From NCBI RefSeq assembly GCF_000185805.1, contig NC_014926.1:1543501-1607500 (forward strand): a DNA stretch of 64,000 bases, written 5' to 3'. The position numbers and the translations under genes were made by a program. A model generated the notes under the pieces. It did no database searches and was not told the origin of the DNA. It saw only the letters and a program-made list of their open reading frames with translations. Source of the stretch: Thermovibrio ammonificans HB-1. GTDB taxonomy: Bacteria; Aquificota; Aquificia; Desulfurobacteriales; Desulfurobacteriaceae. Shown here in pieces: positions 53,454 through 62,930 of this stretch (positions are counted from its first letter, which is position 1; each line of letters opens with the position of its first letter).

Positions 53454-54299
53454 CTATATCGCGGTGAGTAATTTATACCACCAGCCGCTCTTTTTCAAGG
53501 GGGAGAGGTCGATTTCTTTTTCATCTTCCACAAGGCCGAAAACGCAGGAGCCGCTGCCGCTCATTATCGGTTTAACACCTACCTCTTCAAGGACCGGCTT
53601 AACTTCCCTCTTGACCCTTTCAACGCAAGGGTGCTTACTCTCCTCAAGGTCGTTGTGGGCGTTTTCGGCAACTTCTCTCAGGTTCCCTACTATAAGAGGA
53701 GAGATTATGAGCTTCTCGGCGTCTTCAACGCCCATTTCCCTGTTTATCGGAGGAAGGCTCTTGTAAACCTCCGCCGTAGGACAGCTAAAGTCGGGATAGA
53801 CAAGTAAAAGCTTAAAGTGGGCGGGATTGTAGTGTTTGAGCTTCTCCCCCCTGCCCGTTGCCACGGCCAGGCCGCCCCTAATGAAGAAGGGAACGTCGCT
53901 GCCTATTTGAGCGGCAAGCTGGTGAAGCTCCGGCTCCGAAAGAGGCTTCCCGTAAAGGGTGTTTAAAGCCTTCAGGGCCGCAGCAGCGTTCGAGGAGCCT
54001 CCCCCAAGGCCCGCACCAATCGGAATCTTCTTCAGCAGCTTTATCTTAACGTTGGGCTTTATGCCGGTAGCCCTCCTAAAGAGCTCCGCAGCCTTTACTA
54101 TGAGGTTGCTCCTTCCCAAGGGGAGCAGCTGGTCGCCTTCAACCTGGAGTTCGAACCTATCGGAGGGCATAAAGGTAAGGGTGTCAAAGAGGTTAACCGT
54201 GTGTAGAACGGTAACGAGCTCGTGGTAGCCGTCGGGCCTCTTGCCGTTTATCCAGAGGGAAAGGTTAACTTTTGCCGGTGCAGGAACTATAAGTTTCAT
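53454..54299 (-). CDS. ispE: 4-diphosphocytidyl-2-C-methyl-D-erythritol kinase
   Basis: GHMP kinase of the MEP isoprenoid pathway. 281 aa with PAPAKVNLSLWINGKRPDGYH at the start, the ATP loop PIGAGLGGGSSNAAAALKAL and the C-terminal GSGSCVFGL. The ATG at 54299 has no ribosome-binding site: a TATAAT ends 8 nt before it, so the mRNA is probably leaderless. The stop is one base from the tRNA-Gln 5' end. Confidence 0.96.
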   Translation of the reverse strand: MKLIVPAPAKVNLSLWINGKRPDGYHELVTVLHTVNLFDTLTFMPSDRFELQVEGDQLLPLGRSNLIVKAAELFRRATGIKPNVKIKLLKKIPIGAGLGGGSSNAAAALKALNTLYGKPLSEPELHQLAAQIGSDVPFFIRGGLAVATGRGEKLKHYNPAHFKLLLVYPDFSCPTAEVYKSLPPINREMGVEDAEKLIISPLIVGNLREVAENAHNDLEESKHPCVERVKREVKPVLEEVGVKPIMSGSGSCVFGLVEDEKEIDLSPLKKSGWWYKLLTAI

Positions 54300-54306
54300 A
54301 ACCGCA

Positions 54307-54312
54307 ATTATA
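54307..54312 (-). promoter_or_regulatory. -10 element for a leaderless ispE transcript
   Basis: A perfect TATAAT on the minus strand places the expected start at the A of the ispE ATG. No good -35 hexamer is seen at 16-18 nt. Confidence 0.5.
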
Positions 54313-54327
54313 CAGCGTGGAGGCAGT

Positions 54328-55359
54328 TTGAAGGTTGTCTTCTACCTTCACAGGGTTTACCCGGAAAGCGGACCCGACGACCTCTCTCTGAAAAGCTTTG
54401 AGAGGGTTCTAAAGGCGATAAAGGGACGATTCAAAGTTGTTCCCCTTCAGGAGCTCCTGTCGGCAGATTCCGGGGGGAACCTGGCCTCGATAACTTTTGA
54501 CGACGGCTACGCCGATAACTGGGTTTACGCCTACCCCATTTTGAAAAAGCTCGGACTGAAGGCCCACCTATTCATAACGGCAAACAGAATCCAAAACGCC
54601 CCAACGGTAAGGCCAACGCTCTCAGACTACTGGAGCGGTAAAGTAAGCCTAAGGGAACTCTTTAAACCCACCTCTATGGGCGAGTGTCACATCCGTTTTT
54701 TCAGGAACGGGGACCTAAGCGAGTTTCTAACCTGGGAAGAGCTTCACGCCATGGCCGACGTTTTCACCTTCGGGGCCCACGGACTGAACCACGGGAAGCT
54801 CCCCGTATCAGAGGAGATAGTCGACTTCTTCGACGGCAAAAACCTCCACCGGGACTTCCTCTTCCCCGAACCCGAGCTCTTTCCCGGAAAGCCCCGGTTT
54901 AAAACCAGAAGTACCCTTTGGGGTCGGGCCTTCATACCGTCACGGGAGCTCCTTGAGCTCTGCAGAAGTTTCCCAAAAGAGGGCAACTGGAAAGAGCGCC
55001 TCAGGCAAGAGCTACGCTCGGTTAAACCCGGCAGGTTGGAAACGGAGAGAGAGGCGGCCTCCCGAATAGAGTCGGAGCTCCTTGAAACGAAACGGCTTAT
55101 CAGGGAAAACCTCGGAATAGAGCCCGATACCTTCTCCTGGCCCTTCGGTCACTACACTTCCCTCTCAAGAGAAGTTGCATCGAAACACCACTCCTTCCTC
55201 TTCACAACGAAGCGGGGAGTCCTAAACGGCGCCTCGCCCCTTGAGCTTCCCAGAGTTCCCCTGGGAAGAGACCTCTTCACCGCACTGGGCAGGGTTATAA
55301 CTTTCTCCACGCCCCTTTGGCGCTTATACCAACGTTTTAAGCGGGGTAAGAGCCTATGA
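54328..55359 (+). CDS. Polysaccharide deacetylase (NodB-like)
   Basis: 343 aa from the TTG at 54328 (GGAGG 4 nt upstream); an ORF extension upstream would overlap ispE. NodB motifs: SITFDDGYADNW (metal-binding DD), TFGAHGLNHGKL (HxxxH-type) and SWPFGHYTSLSREVA. It likely de-N-acetylates a cell-surface glycan. The two following glycosyltransferases overlap it in an operon, which points to LPS or capsule-like polymer assembly. Confidence 0.88.
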   Translation: MKVVFYLHRVYPESGPDDLSLKSFERVLKAIKGRFKVVPLQELLSADSGGNLASITFDDGYADNWVYAYPILKKLGLKAHLFITANRIQNAPTVRPTLSDYWSGKVSLRELFKPTSMGECHIRFFRNGDLSEFLTWEELHAMADVFTFGAHGLNHGKLPVSEEIVDFFDGKNLHRDFLFPEPELFPGKPRFKTRSTLWGRAFIPSRELLELCRSFPKEGNWKERLRQELRSVKPGRLETEREAASRIESELLETKRLIRENLGIEPDTFSWPFGHYTSLSREVASKHHSFLFTTKRGVLNGASPLELPRVPLGRDLFTALGRVITFSTPLWRLYQRFKRGKSL

Positions 55360-56123
55360 GCCTAACCGTTGCCCTTTTAACCTACAACTCCCGACGCCAC
55401 TTAGAGAAGGTCCTGAAAAGCGTTGAAAGGGTTGCCGATGAAATAGTAGCTCTCGACTCAGGCTCAACCGACGAAACGGTTGAAATTCTAAAGCAGTTCG
55501 GAGCAAGAGTTTTCACCCGGAAGTTCGACAACTTCGTAAACCAGAAGAACCACCTCCTCTCCCTGTGCAGAACCCGGTGGGTCCTCTTCCTCGACGACGA
55601 CGAAGTTCTATCGGAGGAGCTGGCCCGAAGCGTTAAGGAGGCGGTAAGGGAGGAAAAGCACGCCGGCTACCACCTTAACAGGGTTACCAACTACCTGGGG
55701 CGCTGGATAAGGCACGCCTGGAACCCCGACTGGCAGCTCCGCCTTGCAAAAAGGGAAAGGTGCCGCTGGGTGGGAAACGGCGTCCACGAAAGGCTTGAAG
55801 TAAACGGGAGCCTGGGTTACCTTCAAGGAGAGCTTCTCCACTACTCCTACTCCTCCCTCTCGGAACACCTCAGGAAAATAGACCTCTACTCCACCCTCTA
55901 CGCCGAAGGCGCCCACCGAAAAGGAAAGCGCTTTTCGCTCCTGAAACTGCTCACCTCGCCGGCCGGCGCCTTCCTAAGGAGGTTCGTACTCAAAAGGGGA
56001 TTCCTCGACGGCTTTGAGGGGTTCCTCCTCTCGGTTATGGCCTCTTACTACTCATTCCTGAAGTACGCAAAACTGTGGGAGATTGAGAGAAATGGCCCGA
56101 AAGGCACTGGTGGTTCTCGATGA
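55356..56123 (+). CDS. Glycosyltransferase family 2 (WaaE/KdtX-like)
   Basis: 255 aa, overlapping the deacetylase gene by ATGA. GT2 motifs: VALLTYNSRRHLEKVLKSVE, IVALDSGSTDETVEIL and the metal-binding FLDDDEVLSEEL. The segment QLRLAKRERCRWVGNGVHER matches WaaE-type LPS core transferases. It shares its last 32 nt with the next gene. Confidence 0.88.
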   Translation: MSLTVALLTYNSRRHLEKVLKSVERVADEIVALDSGSTDETVEILKQFGARVFTRKFDNFVNQKNHLLSLCRTRWVLFLDDDEVLSEELARSVKEAVREEKHAGYHLNRVTNYLGRWIRHAWNPDWQLRLAKRERCRWVGNGVHERLEVNGSLGYLQGELLHYSYSSLSEHLRKIDLYSTLYAEGAHRKGKRFSLLKLLTSPAGAFLRRFVLKRGFLDGFEGFLLSVMASYYSFLKYAKLWEIERNGPKGTGGSR

Positions 56124-57180
56124 GCGCTGGAACAGCGCGCTGACCGACTTGGGGCTGAAAATCGCCCGCTCTTTAAACTGCCGGGTAACCGTTGCCGCCT
56201 TGAAAGGATACCCGGCCTTCAGCCGCGCCGCAGAGCTCGGCCTTGAGACTCTACCGATTGAAGACCCGAGGCGAGGGCTCCCCCTTAAAGCCTTCCTCTC
56301 GTTTAAGAAGGCCGTGGAAGCGGTAAAACCCCAGGTAGTTGTAACCATAAGGGGCGACGAGATGCTCTTTGCCGCCCTTCTAAAGAAACGCCACGGCTAC
56401 AAGCTCTTCAGGGTTCACGGCCACGCAAAGGGGATAAGGAACACCCTGCTCAATAGGTTCATCCATAAAAGATTCGTAAACGGGGTTGTAGTAAGCAGCA
56501 GAAGGCTGTTGAACGATGTGGTTGCACCCCTTGAGAAGCTCCTGATTCCGGGAATCGTAGATACATCCCTCTTCTCCTTTAGCCAAGAGGCGAGGCACCG
56601 CTGGAGGAGGAGACTCGGCGTTCCGGCAGAGCTTCCGCTCATAGGAGTGGTTGCACGGTTCGACCCCGTAAAGGGCCACGACCTCCTCTTCAAAGCGCTC
56701 CACGCCGTAAAAAACCAAAGGTGGAAACTTGTAGTTGTTGGCAGGGAAGAGGGAGTATCCCTCCGGCAGCTAAAAGAGCTTGCGGCCTCGCTGGGCATAC
56801 TTGAACGGATAGCGTTCTTCACAGACAGAGTAGCCGACCTGCCTGGCCTGCTCTCGGCGTGCGACATCGGAGTTGTCCCCTCTAAAGGCTCAGAGGTGGT
56901 TTTAAGGGCGCCCCTTGAGTTTATGGCCTGCCGCACCTGCCTTGTGGCAACGGCCGTTGGTGCACTTCCCGAGGTTATCGCCCCGCCGTGGGGCAGACTT
57001 GTGAAGCCATCGGCCGACGGCATAGCTTTAGGTCTATCCTCCCTCCTCAAACTCGGAGCGGAGAGGCTTTTAGAATTGGGTAAGGCGGCTCAGGAGGTGG
57101 CCCGTGAGAAATACTCTTTTGAAGCTCTTTCTCCCCGCATTGATAGGTTTATCTGCTCTGGGGTGCGCAACGGCCAATAA
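56092..57180 (+). CDS. Glycosyltransferase family 4
   Basis: 362 aa from the ATG at 56092 (TTG 56083 is in frame just before). GT-B fold: N-terminal acceptor domain, then GVVARFDPVKGHDLLFKALH, and the nucleotide-sugar region CDIGVVPSKGSEVVLRAPLE FMACR in which GT4 enzymes carry the E-x7-E pair. It probably acts on the same surface glycan as its neighbours. Its end overlaps the lipoprotein gene by 77 nt. Confidence 0.87.
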   Translation: MARKALVVLDERWNSALTDLGLKIARSLNCRVTVAALKGYPAFSRAAELGLETLPIEDPRRGLPLKAFLSFKKAVEAVKPQVVVTIRGDEMLFAALLKKRHGYKLFRVHGHAKGIRNTLLNRFIHKRFVNGVVVSSRRLLNDVVAPLEKLLIPGIVDTSLFSFSQEARHRWRRRLGVPAELPLIGVVARFDPVKGHDLLFKALHAVKNQRWKLVVVGREEGVSLRQLKELAASLGILERIAFFTDRVADLPGLLSACDIGVVPSKGSEVVLRAPLEFMACRTCLVATAVGALPEVIAPPWGRLVKPSADGIALGLSSLLKLGAERLLELGKAAQEVAREKYSFEALSPRIDRFICSGVRNGQ

Positions 57181-57469
57181 GCCGGTTTACGACCAGGCTG
57201 GGGTTGTGGAGCGATTTCCAAAATCCTACTTGGGCTCTTACGTTGAGCTCGTAGGAACCGTTACCGACAAAAGGCCCCAAGACCTCTTCCCTCCCTACCC
57301 GGGAGACCCTCTACTGTGCGATAGCTCCGGCTGCATCTACATCCACGACGACACCGAAGACCTAAACAAGTTCTTAGGCAAAAAAGTCAAGGTGCTCGGC
57401 TTCGTAAAGGTGGATACCTTCAACTTTCCCTACGTTGACGTAATCAAAATAGAACCCCTGGGGAGGTAG
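57104..57469 (+). CDS. Small lipoprotein with OB-fold-like domain
   Basis: 121 aa, GTG start 6 nt after AGGAGGT, inside the 3' end of the glycosyltransferase gene (different frame). Lipoprotein signal ends LSALGC (Cys21). The mature part has the beta-strand rhythm of an OB fold: SYLGSYVELVGTVTDKRPQD ... CIYIHDDTEDLNKFLGKKVK VLGFV. Role unknown. Confidence 0.78.
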   Translation: MRNTLLKLFLPALIGLSALGCATANKPVYDQAGVVERFPKSYLGSYVELVGTVTDKRPQDLFPPYPGDPLLCDSSGCIYIHDDTEDLNKFLGKKVKVLGFVKVDTFNFPYVDVIKIEPLGR

Positions 57470-57471
57470 GA

Positions 57472-57576
57472 GTGGCCGGCTTCATAAAAGCCTTTGTTAT
57501 CGTGCTCGTAGTTGTAACCTCTCTACTGCTTCTTCTTATGGCAGTAGGCTCAACCATAAGGAGCGGTAAGAAGTAG
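57472..57576 (+). CDS. 34-aa single-pass membrane peptide
   Basis: GTG start after GGGAGGTAGGA, 2 nt after the lipoprotein stop; it reads MAGFIKAFVIVLVVVTSLLL then LLMAVGSTIRSGKK. One helix with a basic C-terminus. The TAG overlaps the priA GTG, so it is fully coupled on both sides. Similar in design to the peptide after proA. Confidence 0.6.
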   Translation: MAGFIKAFVIVLVVVTSLLLLLMAVGSTIRSGKK

Positions 57577-59885
57577 TGTTTATTCAGGTTGCCCTCAACC
57601 TTCCGGTAGAGGAGCTTTTCACCTACAGAGTCACCGGCAGGGAGTCCCACAAGCCGGAGGTGGGCAAGAGGGCCATAGTGCCCTTCGGCCCCTCAAACCG
57701 GCTTCAAACCGGAATAATCGTTTCCGTTTCCACCTCTCCTCCCGAGGGAAACTTCGAAATCAAAGAGGTCTTCGACATCCCCGACCCATACCCCCTATTT
57801 ACAGAAACCCTGTTCCGGCTGGCCGAGTTCGTCTCCCGCCGCTACTGCTCCTCTTTAGGCGAGGCCCTCTTTCGCTTCCTGCCGGGAGCGTTTATAGTGG
57901 AAGAGAAAGTCAGAGTTTCCCCACTAAAGCCGCAAAAGCCCTTAACCCCCAAGGAGGAGGAGCTTCACACCCTCATCTCCTCCTTCTCCTCCCCCGTTTC
58001 GGTCTCCTTCCTAAGGAGGAAATTTGGGGGAAGCTCACTCAACGCCTACCTCAAGAGGTTGGTAGAAAAAGGAGCCGCCCGGCTCAACACCCAACTTAAA
58101 CCGGGCGGGCCCCCAAAAGAAAAGTGGGTCCGCTACCTGAAGGAAGGTAAATGCGGTCCGAAGGGCAGAGAGCTTCTCAACCTCTTAAAAAAACACGGCG
58201 AACTCCCGCTGAAACACCTAACCTACTTCGGTTTCTCCCGAGGAGTAATAGAAAACCTCCGGCAAAAAGGCCTCATACAGATAACAGAAAAAGAGTCTCT
58301 CCTCCCGCCCCCTCCCCCGAGCCTCTCACCAAGGGGCACAACAGAACTCACGCAAGAGCAGAAAGCCGTTCTGGAGAGCCTCTTCAAGTACAGAGGAATT
58401 CACCTGCTCAGCGGAGTCACCTGCTCCGGGAAGATGGAGGTCTACTTACACGCCGCAAGGAGAGCTGTAGACTCGGGCAACTCGGTTCTGATTCTCGTCC
58501 CCGAACTCCTACTTACCCCGGAGCTCCAAAGCAGAATAGAGTCCCTCTTCGGCACAAACTACGCACTCTACCACGGGGGCCTCACGCCGGCCCAGAGGGC
58601 ATCGGTATGGCTAAAGGCCCTTAAAGGAGAAGTGCCGCTGATTGTAGGAACGAGAATCGCCGTAGCCCTTCCCATGAAAAACCTCGGCCTCATAGTCCTC
58701 GATGAAGAGCAAGACCCCTCATACAAAGAGCAACAAAAACCCTACTACCACGCAAGAACCGTTGCAGTTAAGCGCTCCGAGCTGGAAAAAGTGCCTCTCC
58801 TTCTCGTTTCGGCAACGCCCTCTGTAGAAAGCTACTACCGGGCCAAAAGGGGGGAGTTCCTCTTCCACTTCCTACCGAGCAGAGTAACCCGAATTCCGCC
58901 CCCGAAAGTGGAACTTGTAGACCTCAAAAAAGAGAGGAAACGGGTAGGGATATTCAGCGAGAAGCTCCTATCTGCCCTTGAAAGAGCCGTCAACTCGGGA
59001 GGCCAAGCCCTCCTGTTCATAAACAGAAGAGGATACAGCCACAAAATAATCTGCCCCAACTGTGGCTATACCCTCAACTGCAAAAAGTGCGGCGTTCCCG
59101 TAACCTACCACAAAGAGAAAAAGTGCTTCATCTGCCACCTCTGCGGAACCCGCTACAAACTAATCTTCAGGTGTATCAAGTGCGGTCAGCGCCTGGAGTT
59201 CACAGGCTACGGCACCGAGAGAGTCACCCAAGAACTCAAACTCCTCTACCCCAACTGGAAAATAGAAAGGTTCGACCTCGACACCGTCAAAACCTACAAA
59301 GACGCAAACCGCCTCATAAAACTCGCTGTAGAGGGAAAAATAGACGTCATCGTCGGCACCTCAATTGCCGTAAAGGGTCACAACCTTCCCAACCTCACCT
59401 TCTTAGGTATACTAATCGCAGACCAACTCACCGGCCCGCCCGACTACATGGGAGCGGAAAGAGCCTATCAGGCCATCGTCCAGGCCATAGGACGGGTGGG
59501 AAGGTTCAAACCCGGATACGCCGTCGTCCAAGCCTTCAACCCCGACTTCTACCCAATCAAATACGCCGTAACCGGCCAGTTCCACACCTTCTACGAAGAA
59601 GAGCTGAGCTACAGAAAACTCTTCAACTACCCGCCCTACACCTTAGGAGCCGTTATAGAAGTAGAAGTACCGGAAACACAAAAAAGCAAACTGAAAGAAC
59701 TCTACGCTGCCATGAAAAAACTCCCATCCCAGGAAGTCTCAAAGCCCCTACCCCTCCCCAACGGCAAAACCTACTCAATCTTCATCAAACTAAAATCCGA
59801 CACCCTACTTCCCAAAATCAAACAGCTCCTCTCCCGATTCAAAGTTACGTATAAAATAGATGTAGAACCCATCAAAATACCCTGA
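57576..59885 (+). CDS. priA: Primosomal replication restart helicase PriA (divergent motifs)
   Basis: 769 aa. PriA binds stalled forks and reloads the replicative helicase. Domain order is normal: 3'-DNA-binding domain, winged helix, helicase lobes and a zinc module with eight Cys (about residues 490-530, CPNCGYTLNCKKCG...CIKCG). Helicase motifs deviate: Walker A is GVTCSGKMEVY with Met287 where Thr/Ser is expected, motif II is DEEQ (376-379) rather than DEEH, and motif VI reads QAIGRVGR instead of QVAGRAGR. It may still bind ATP but catalysis could be changed. GTG start overlaps the preceding stop. Confidence 0.93.
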   Translation: MFIQVALNLPVEELFTYRVTGRESHKPEVGKRAIVPFGPSNRLQTGIIVSVSTSPPEGNFEIKEVFDIPDPYPLFTETLFRLAEFVSRRYCSSLGEALFRFLPGAFIVEEKVRVSPLKPQKPLTPKEEELHTLISSFSSPVSVSFLRRKFGGSSLNAYLKRLVEKGAARLNTQLKPGGPPKEKWVRYLKEGKCGPKGRELLNLLKKHGELPLKHLTYFGFSRGVIENLRQKGLIQITEKESLLPPPPPSLSPRGTTELTQEQKAVLESLFKYRGIHLLSGVTCSGKMEVYLHAARRAVDSGNSVLILVPELLLTPELQSRIESLFGTNYALYHGGLTPAQRASVWLKALKGEVPLIVGTRIAVALPMKNLGLIVLDEEQDPSYKEQQKPYYHARTVAVKRSELEKVPLLLVSATPSVESYYRAKRGEFLFHFLPSRVTRIPPPKVELVDLKKERKRVGIFSEKLLSALERAVNSGGQALLFINRRGYSHKIICPNCGYTLNCKKCGVPVTYHKEKKCFICHLCGTRYKLIFRCIKCGQRLEFTGYGTERVTQELKLLYPNWKIERFDLDTVKTYKDANRLIKLAVEGKIDVIVGTSIAVKGHNLPNLTFLGILIADQLTGPPDYMGAERAYQAIVQAIGRVGRFKPGYAVVQAFNPDFYPIKYAVTGQFHTFYEEELSYRKLFNYPPYTLGAVIEVEVPETQKSKLKELYAAMKKLPSQEVSKPLPLPNGKTYSIFIKLKSDTLLPKIKQLLSRFKVTYKIDVEPIKIP

Positions 59886-59895
59886 GAGGTGGAAC

Positions 59896-60354
59896 ATGAA
59901 AAAACTGCTCATTCCCCTCGCCATAGCTGCAGCCGTCACGGGATGTGCAGTAAACCAAAAACCCCCAAAAACAACCGTCCTAACCCAAGAACAGGTAAAA
60001 GCTGAGCTCCTGGGAGACACCGTTCCCATCTACCCCGGCTTCCAGCTGGTATCCGACAAAAGCTTCATCTACGAATCCGGTAACATCAAAGTGGGAAGGC
60101 TCATATTCAAAGGAGACGCTCCCGTAAAAGACATCGTCTCCTACTACAAAGCCACACTGCCGGAAAAAGGCTGGGAACCTGTAGCCATAACCATCTACGG
60201 CGACAGCGCCCAACTCACATACGTAACCCCCGACCAGTTCCTCCAAATTCAAGTGAAAAAACAGTTCGGGCAAACCTACCTAATCATATCCTTAGGCCCT
60301 CGCGGACAAGCTTCCGCAGAAACACCTCCTCAGGTATTGACAAACCAAAACTGA
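59896..60354 (+). CDS. Lipoprotein of unknown function
   Basis: 152 aa with a lipoprotein signal ending AAAVTGC (Cys17). The mature part contains VPIYPGFQLVSDKSFIYESG and DIVSYYKATLPEKGWEP, a pattern seen in small envelope lipoproteins that pair a 'YPGA-like' strand with a 'Y...L...GW' helix. No catalytic motif. Last gene before tRNA-Gly and the rRNA operon. Confidence 0.8.
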   Translation: MKKLLIPLAIAAAVTGCAVNQKPPKTTVLTQEQVKAELLGDTVPIYPGFQLVSDKSFIYESGNIKVGRLIFKGDAPVKDIVSYYKATLPEKGWEPVAITIYGDSAQLTYVTPDQFLQIQVKKQFGQTYLIISLGPRGQASAETPPQVLTNQN

Positions 60355-60380
60355 GCTCTATCTTATATGGCTGTAGCTGA

Positions 60381-60456
60381 GCGGGCGTAGCTCAGTTGGT
60401 AGAGCGCAACCTTGCCAAGGTTGAGGTCGCGGGTTCAAGTCCCGTCGCCCGCTCCA
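60381..60456 (+). tRNA. tRNA-Gly (anticodon GCC), copy 2
   Basis: 76-nt cloverleaf, acceptor GCGGGCG/CGCCCGC, loop TTGCCAA, encoded CCA. Located immediately upstream of the first rRNA promoter. Confidence 0.95.
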
Positions 60457-60461
60457 TAAAC

Positions 60462-60491
60462 TTGACACCTTCAAAACAAGGTCTATATTAT
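60462..60491 (+). promoter_or_regulatory. rRNA operon promoter P1
   Basis: TTGACA (60462-60467) followed by TATATT at 16 nt or TATTAT at 18 nt. It begins 6 nt after tRNA-Gly. Confidence 0.6.
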
Positions 60492-60577
60492 CGGCTCGCA
60501 ACAGCTGAATACGCTCTCCAAACCGGCAGCTCCAGGCTGTCGCCAAGGACGAACCCTTAACCGGGTTCCTCTCCCCC

Positions 60578-60605
60578 TTGACAACTCAGATAACACGACT
60601 AAATT
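60578..60605 (+). promoter_or_regulatory. rRNA operon promoter P2
   Basis: TTGACA (60578-60583), 16 nt, TAAATT (60600-60605). A GAACCC/GGGTTC hairpin lies just upstream. Confidence 0.5.
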
Positions 60606-60650
60606 TAAACTTCGCGCTCTTTGAAAACATCTTCGAATACGGCCCTCAAC

Positions 60651-60719
60651 GTCAACCCCTTGGCAGATAACTCCCTCTCTTAACCAGGGGTTGACAACCA
60701 AAAAGGAGGGGTATAAATT
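60651..60719 (+). promoter_or_regulatory. rRNA operon promoter P3 within an inverted repeat
   Basis: GTCAACCCCT (60651-60660) is the exact reverse complement of AGGGGTTGAC (60686-60695), which contains most of the -35 TTGACA (60691-60696). TAAATT follows at 17 nt (60714-60719), embedded in TATAAATTT. Confidence 0.6.
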
Positions 60720-60786
60720 TAGCAATCGCTCCAACCGAGCAAAAAATCAAACCCCTCCACAGGAGCTATTATCAGCTCCTGTACCC

Positions 60787-60854
60787 TCAACCCCTTGCAG
60801 AAAAGACCACAACCTGCAAAAGGGGTTGACACAGTAAAAGCGAGGGCATAAATT
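60787..60854 (+). promoter_or_regulatory. rRNA operon promoter P4 within a similar inverted repeat
   Basis: TCAACCCCTTGCAG (60787-60800) pairs with CTGCAAAAGGGGTTGA (two extra A). The right arm again holds the -35 TTGACA (60826-60831), with TAAATT at 17 nt (60849-60854). The unit closely resembles P3. Confidence 0.6.
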
Positions 60855-60888
60855 AGATAGTTGCGCGGCACGGATAACTTCCGTAGCC

Positions 60889-61019
60889 GGTCTTTGACAG
60901 GAGAATAAGGGACACGCACCTGCGCTGAGTCCTCAAGCCTTTACGGCTTTCCCTTGAGGTGTTCCGTAGGGTTGTTCTCCTACGGGCGGATTCGAGTTTC
61001 ACCTTGACTCCAATTTCTT
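60889..61019 (+). promoter_or_regulatory. 16S leader: boxA-like repeat and processing stem
   Basis: GGTCTTTGACAG then GAGAATAAGGGA (60889-60912) recurs upstream of 23S at 62890-62913 with one difference and resembles rRNA boxA antitermination sites. ATAAGGGACACGCACCTGC (60905-60923) is perfectly complementary to 62648-62666 across the 16S gene, giving a 19-bp RNase III-type processing stem. Two more hairpins (60931-60959 and 60964-60985) precede the mature 5' end. No protein gene is seen between 60457 and 61019. Confidence 0.75.
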
Positions 61020-62608
<1,589 letters not shown>

Positions 62609-62616
62609 TATGGAGC

Positions 62617-62639
62617 AGGGGCGGGCAGCGCCCGCCCCT
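62617..62639 (+). other. Hairpin in the 16S-tRNA-Ile spacer
   Basis: Perfect 10-bp stem AGGGGCGGGC/GCCCGCCCCT with a 3-nt loop just after the 16S 3' end; no U tract. Probably part of pre-rRNA folding. Confidence 0.6.
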
Positions 62640-62677
62640 AAAAGATGGCAGGTGCGTGTCCCTTATCGTCTTGTCAA

Positions 62678-62754
62678 GGGCCAGTAGCTCAGTCGGTTAG
62701 AGCGTACCCCTGATAAGGGTAAGGTCGGTGGTTCGAGTCCACCCTGGCCCACCA
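62678..62754 (+). tRNA. tRNA-Ile (anticodon GAT)
   Basis: Acceptor GGGCCAG/CTGGCCC, anticodon loop CTGATAA, encoded CCA; the standard 16S-23S spacer tRNA. Confidence 0.97.
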
Positions 62755-62764
62755 CAAGAAGTGT

Positions 62765-62840
62765 GGGGACGTAGCTCAGCTGGGAGAGCGCCTGCCTTGC
62801 AAGCAGGCGGTCGCCGGTTCAAGTCCGGCCGTCTCCACCA
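62765..62840 (+). tRNA. tRNA-Ala (anticodon TGC)
   Basis: Acceptor GGGGACG/CGTCTCC with one G-U pair, anticodon loop CTTGCAA, encoded CCA; second spacer tRNA. Confidence 0.97.
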
Positions 62841-62889
62841 TTAATTCCCTAACCAGTGGTGGGTTCAGAATAACTGGCCCGGAAAGAGG

Positions 62890-62913
62890 GGTCTTTGACA
62901 GCAGAATAAGGGA
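62890..62913 (+). promoter_or_regulatory. boxA-like repeat upstream of 23S
   Basis: GGTCTTTGACAG then CAGAATAAGGGA, one base different from the 16S leader copy. A second antitermination signal in the spacer is known in other rRNA operons. Confidence 0.65.
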
Positions 62914-62930
62914 ACCAGCACTGAGGTAGT

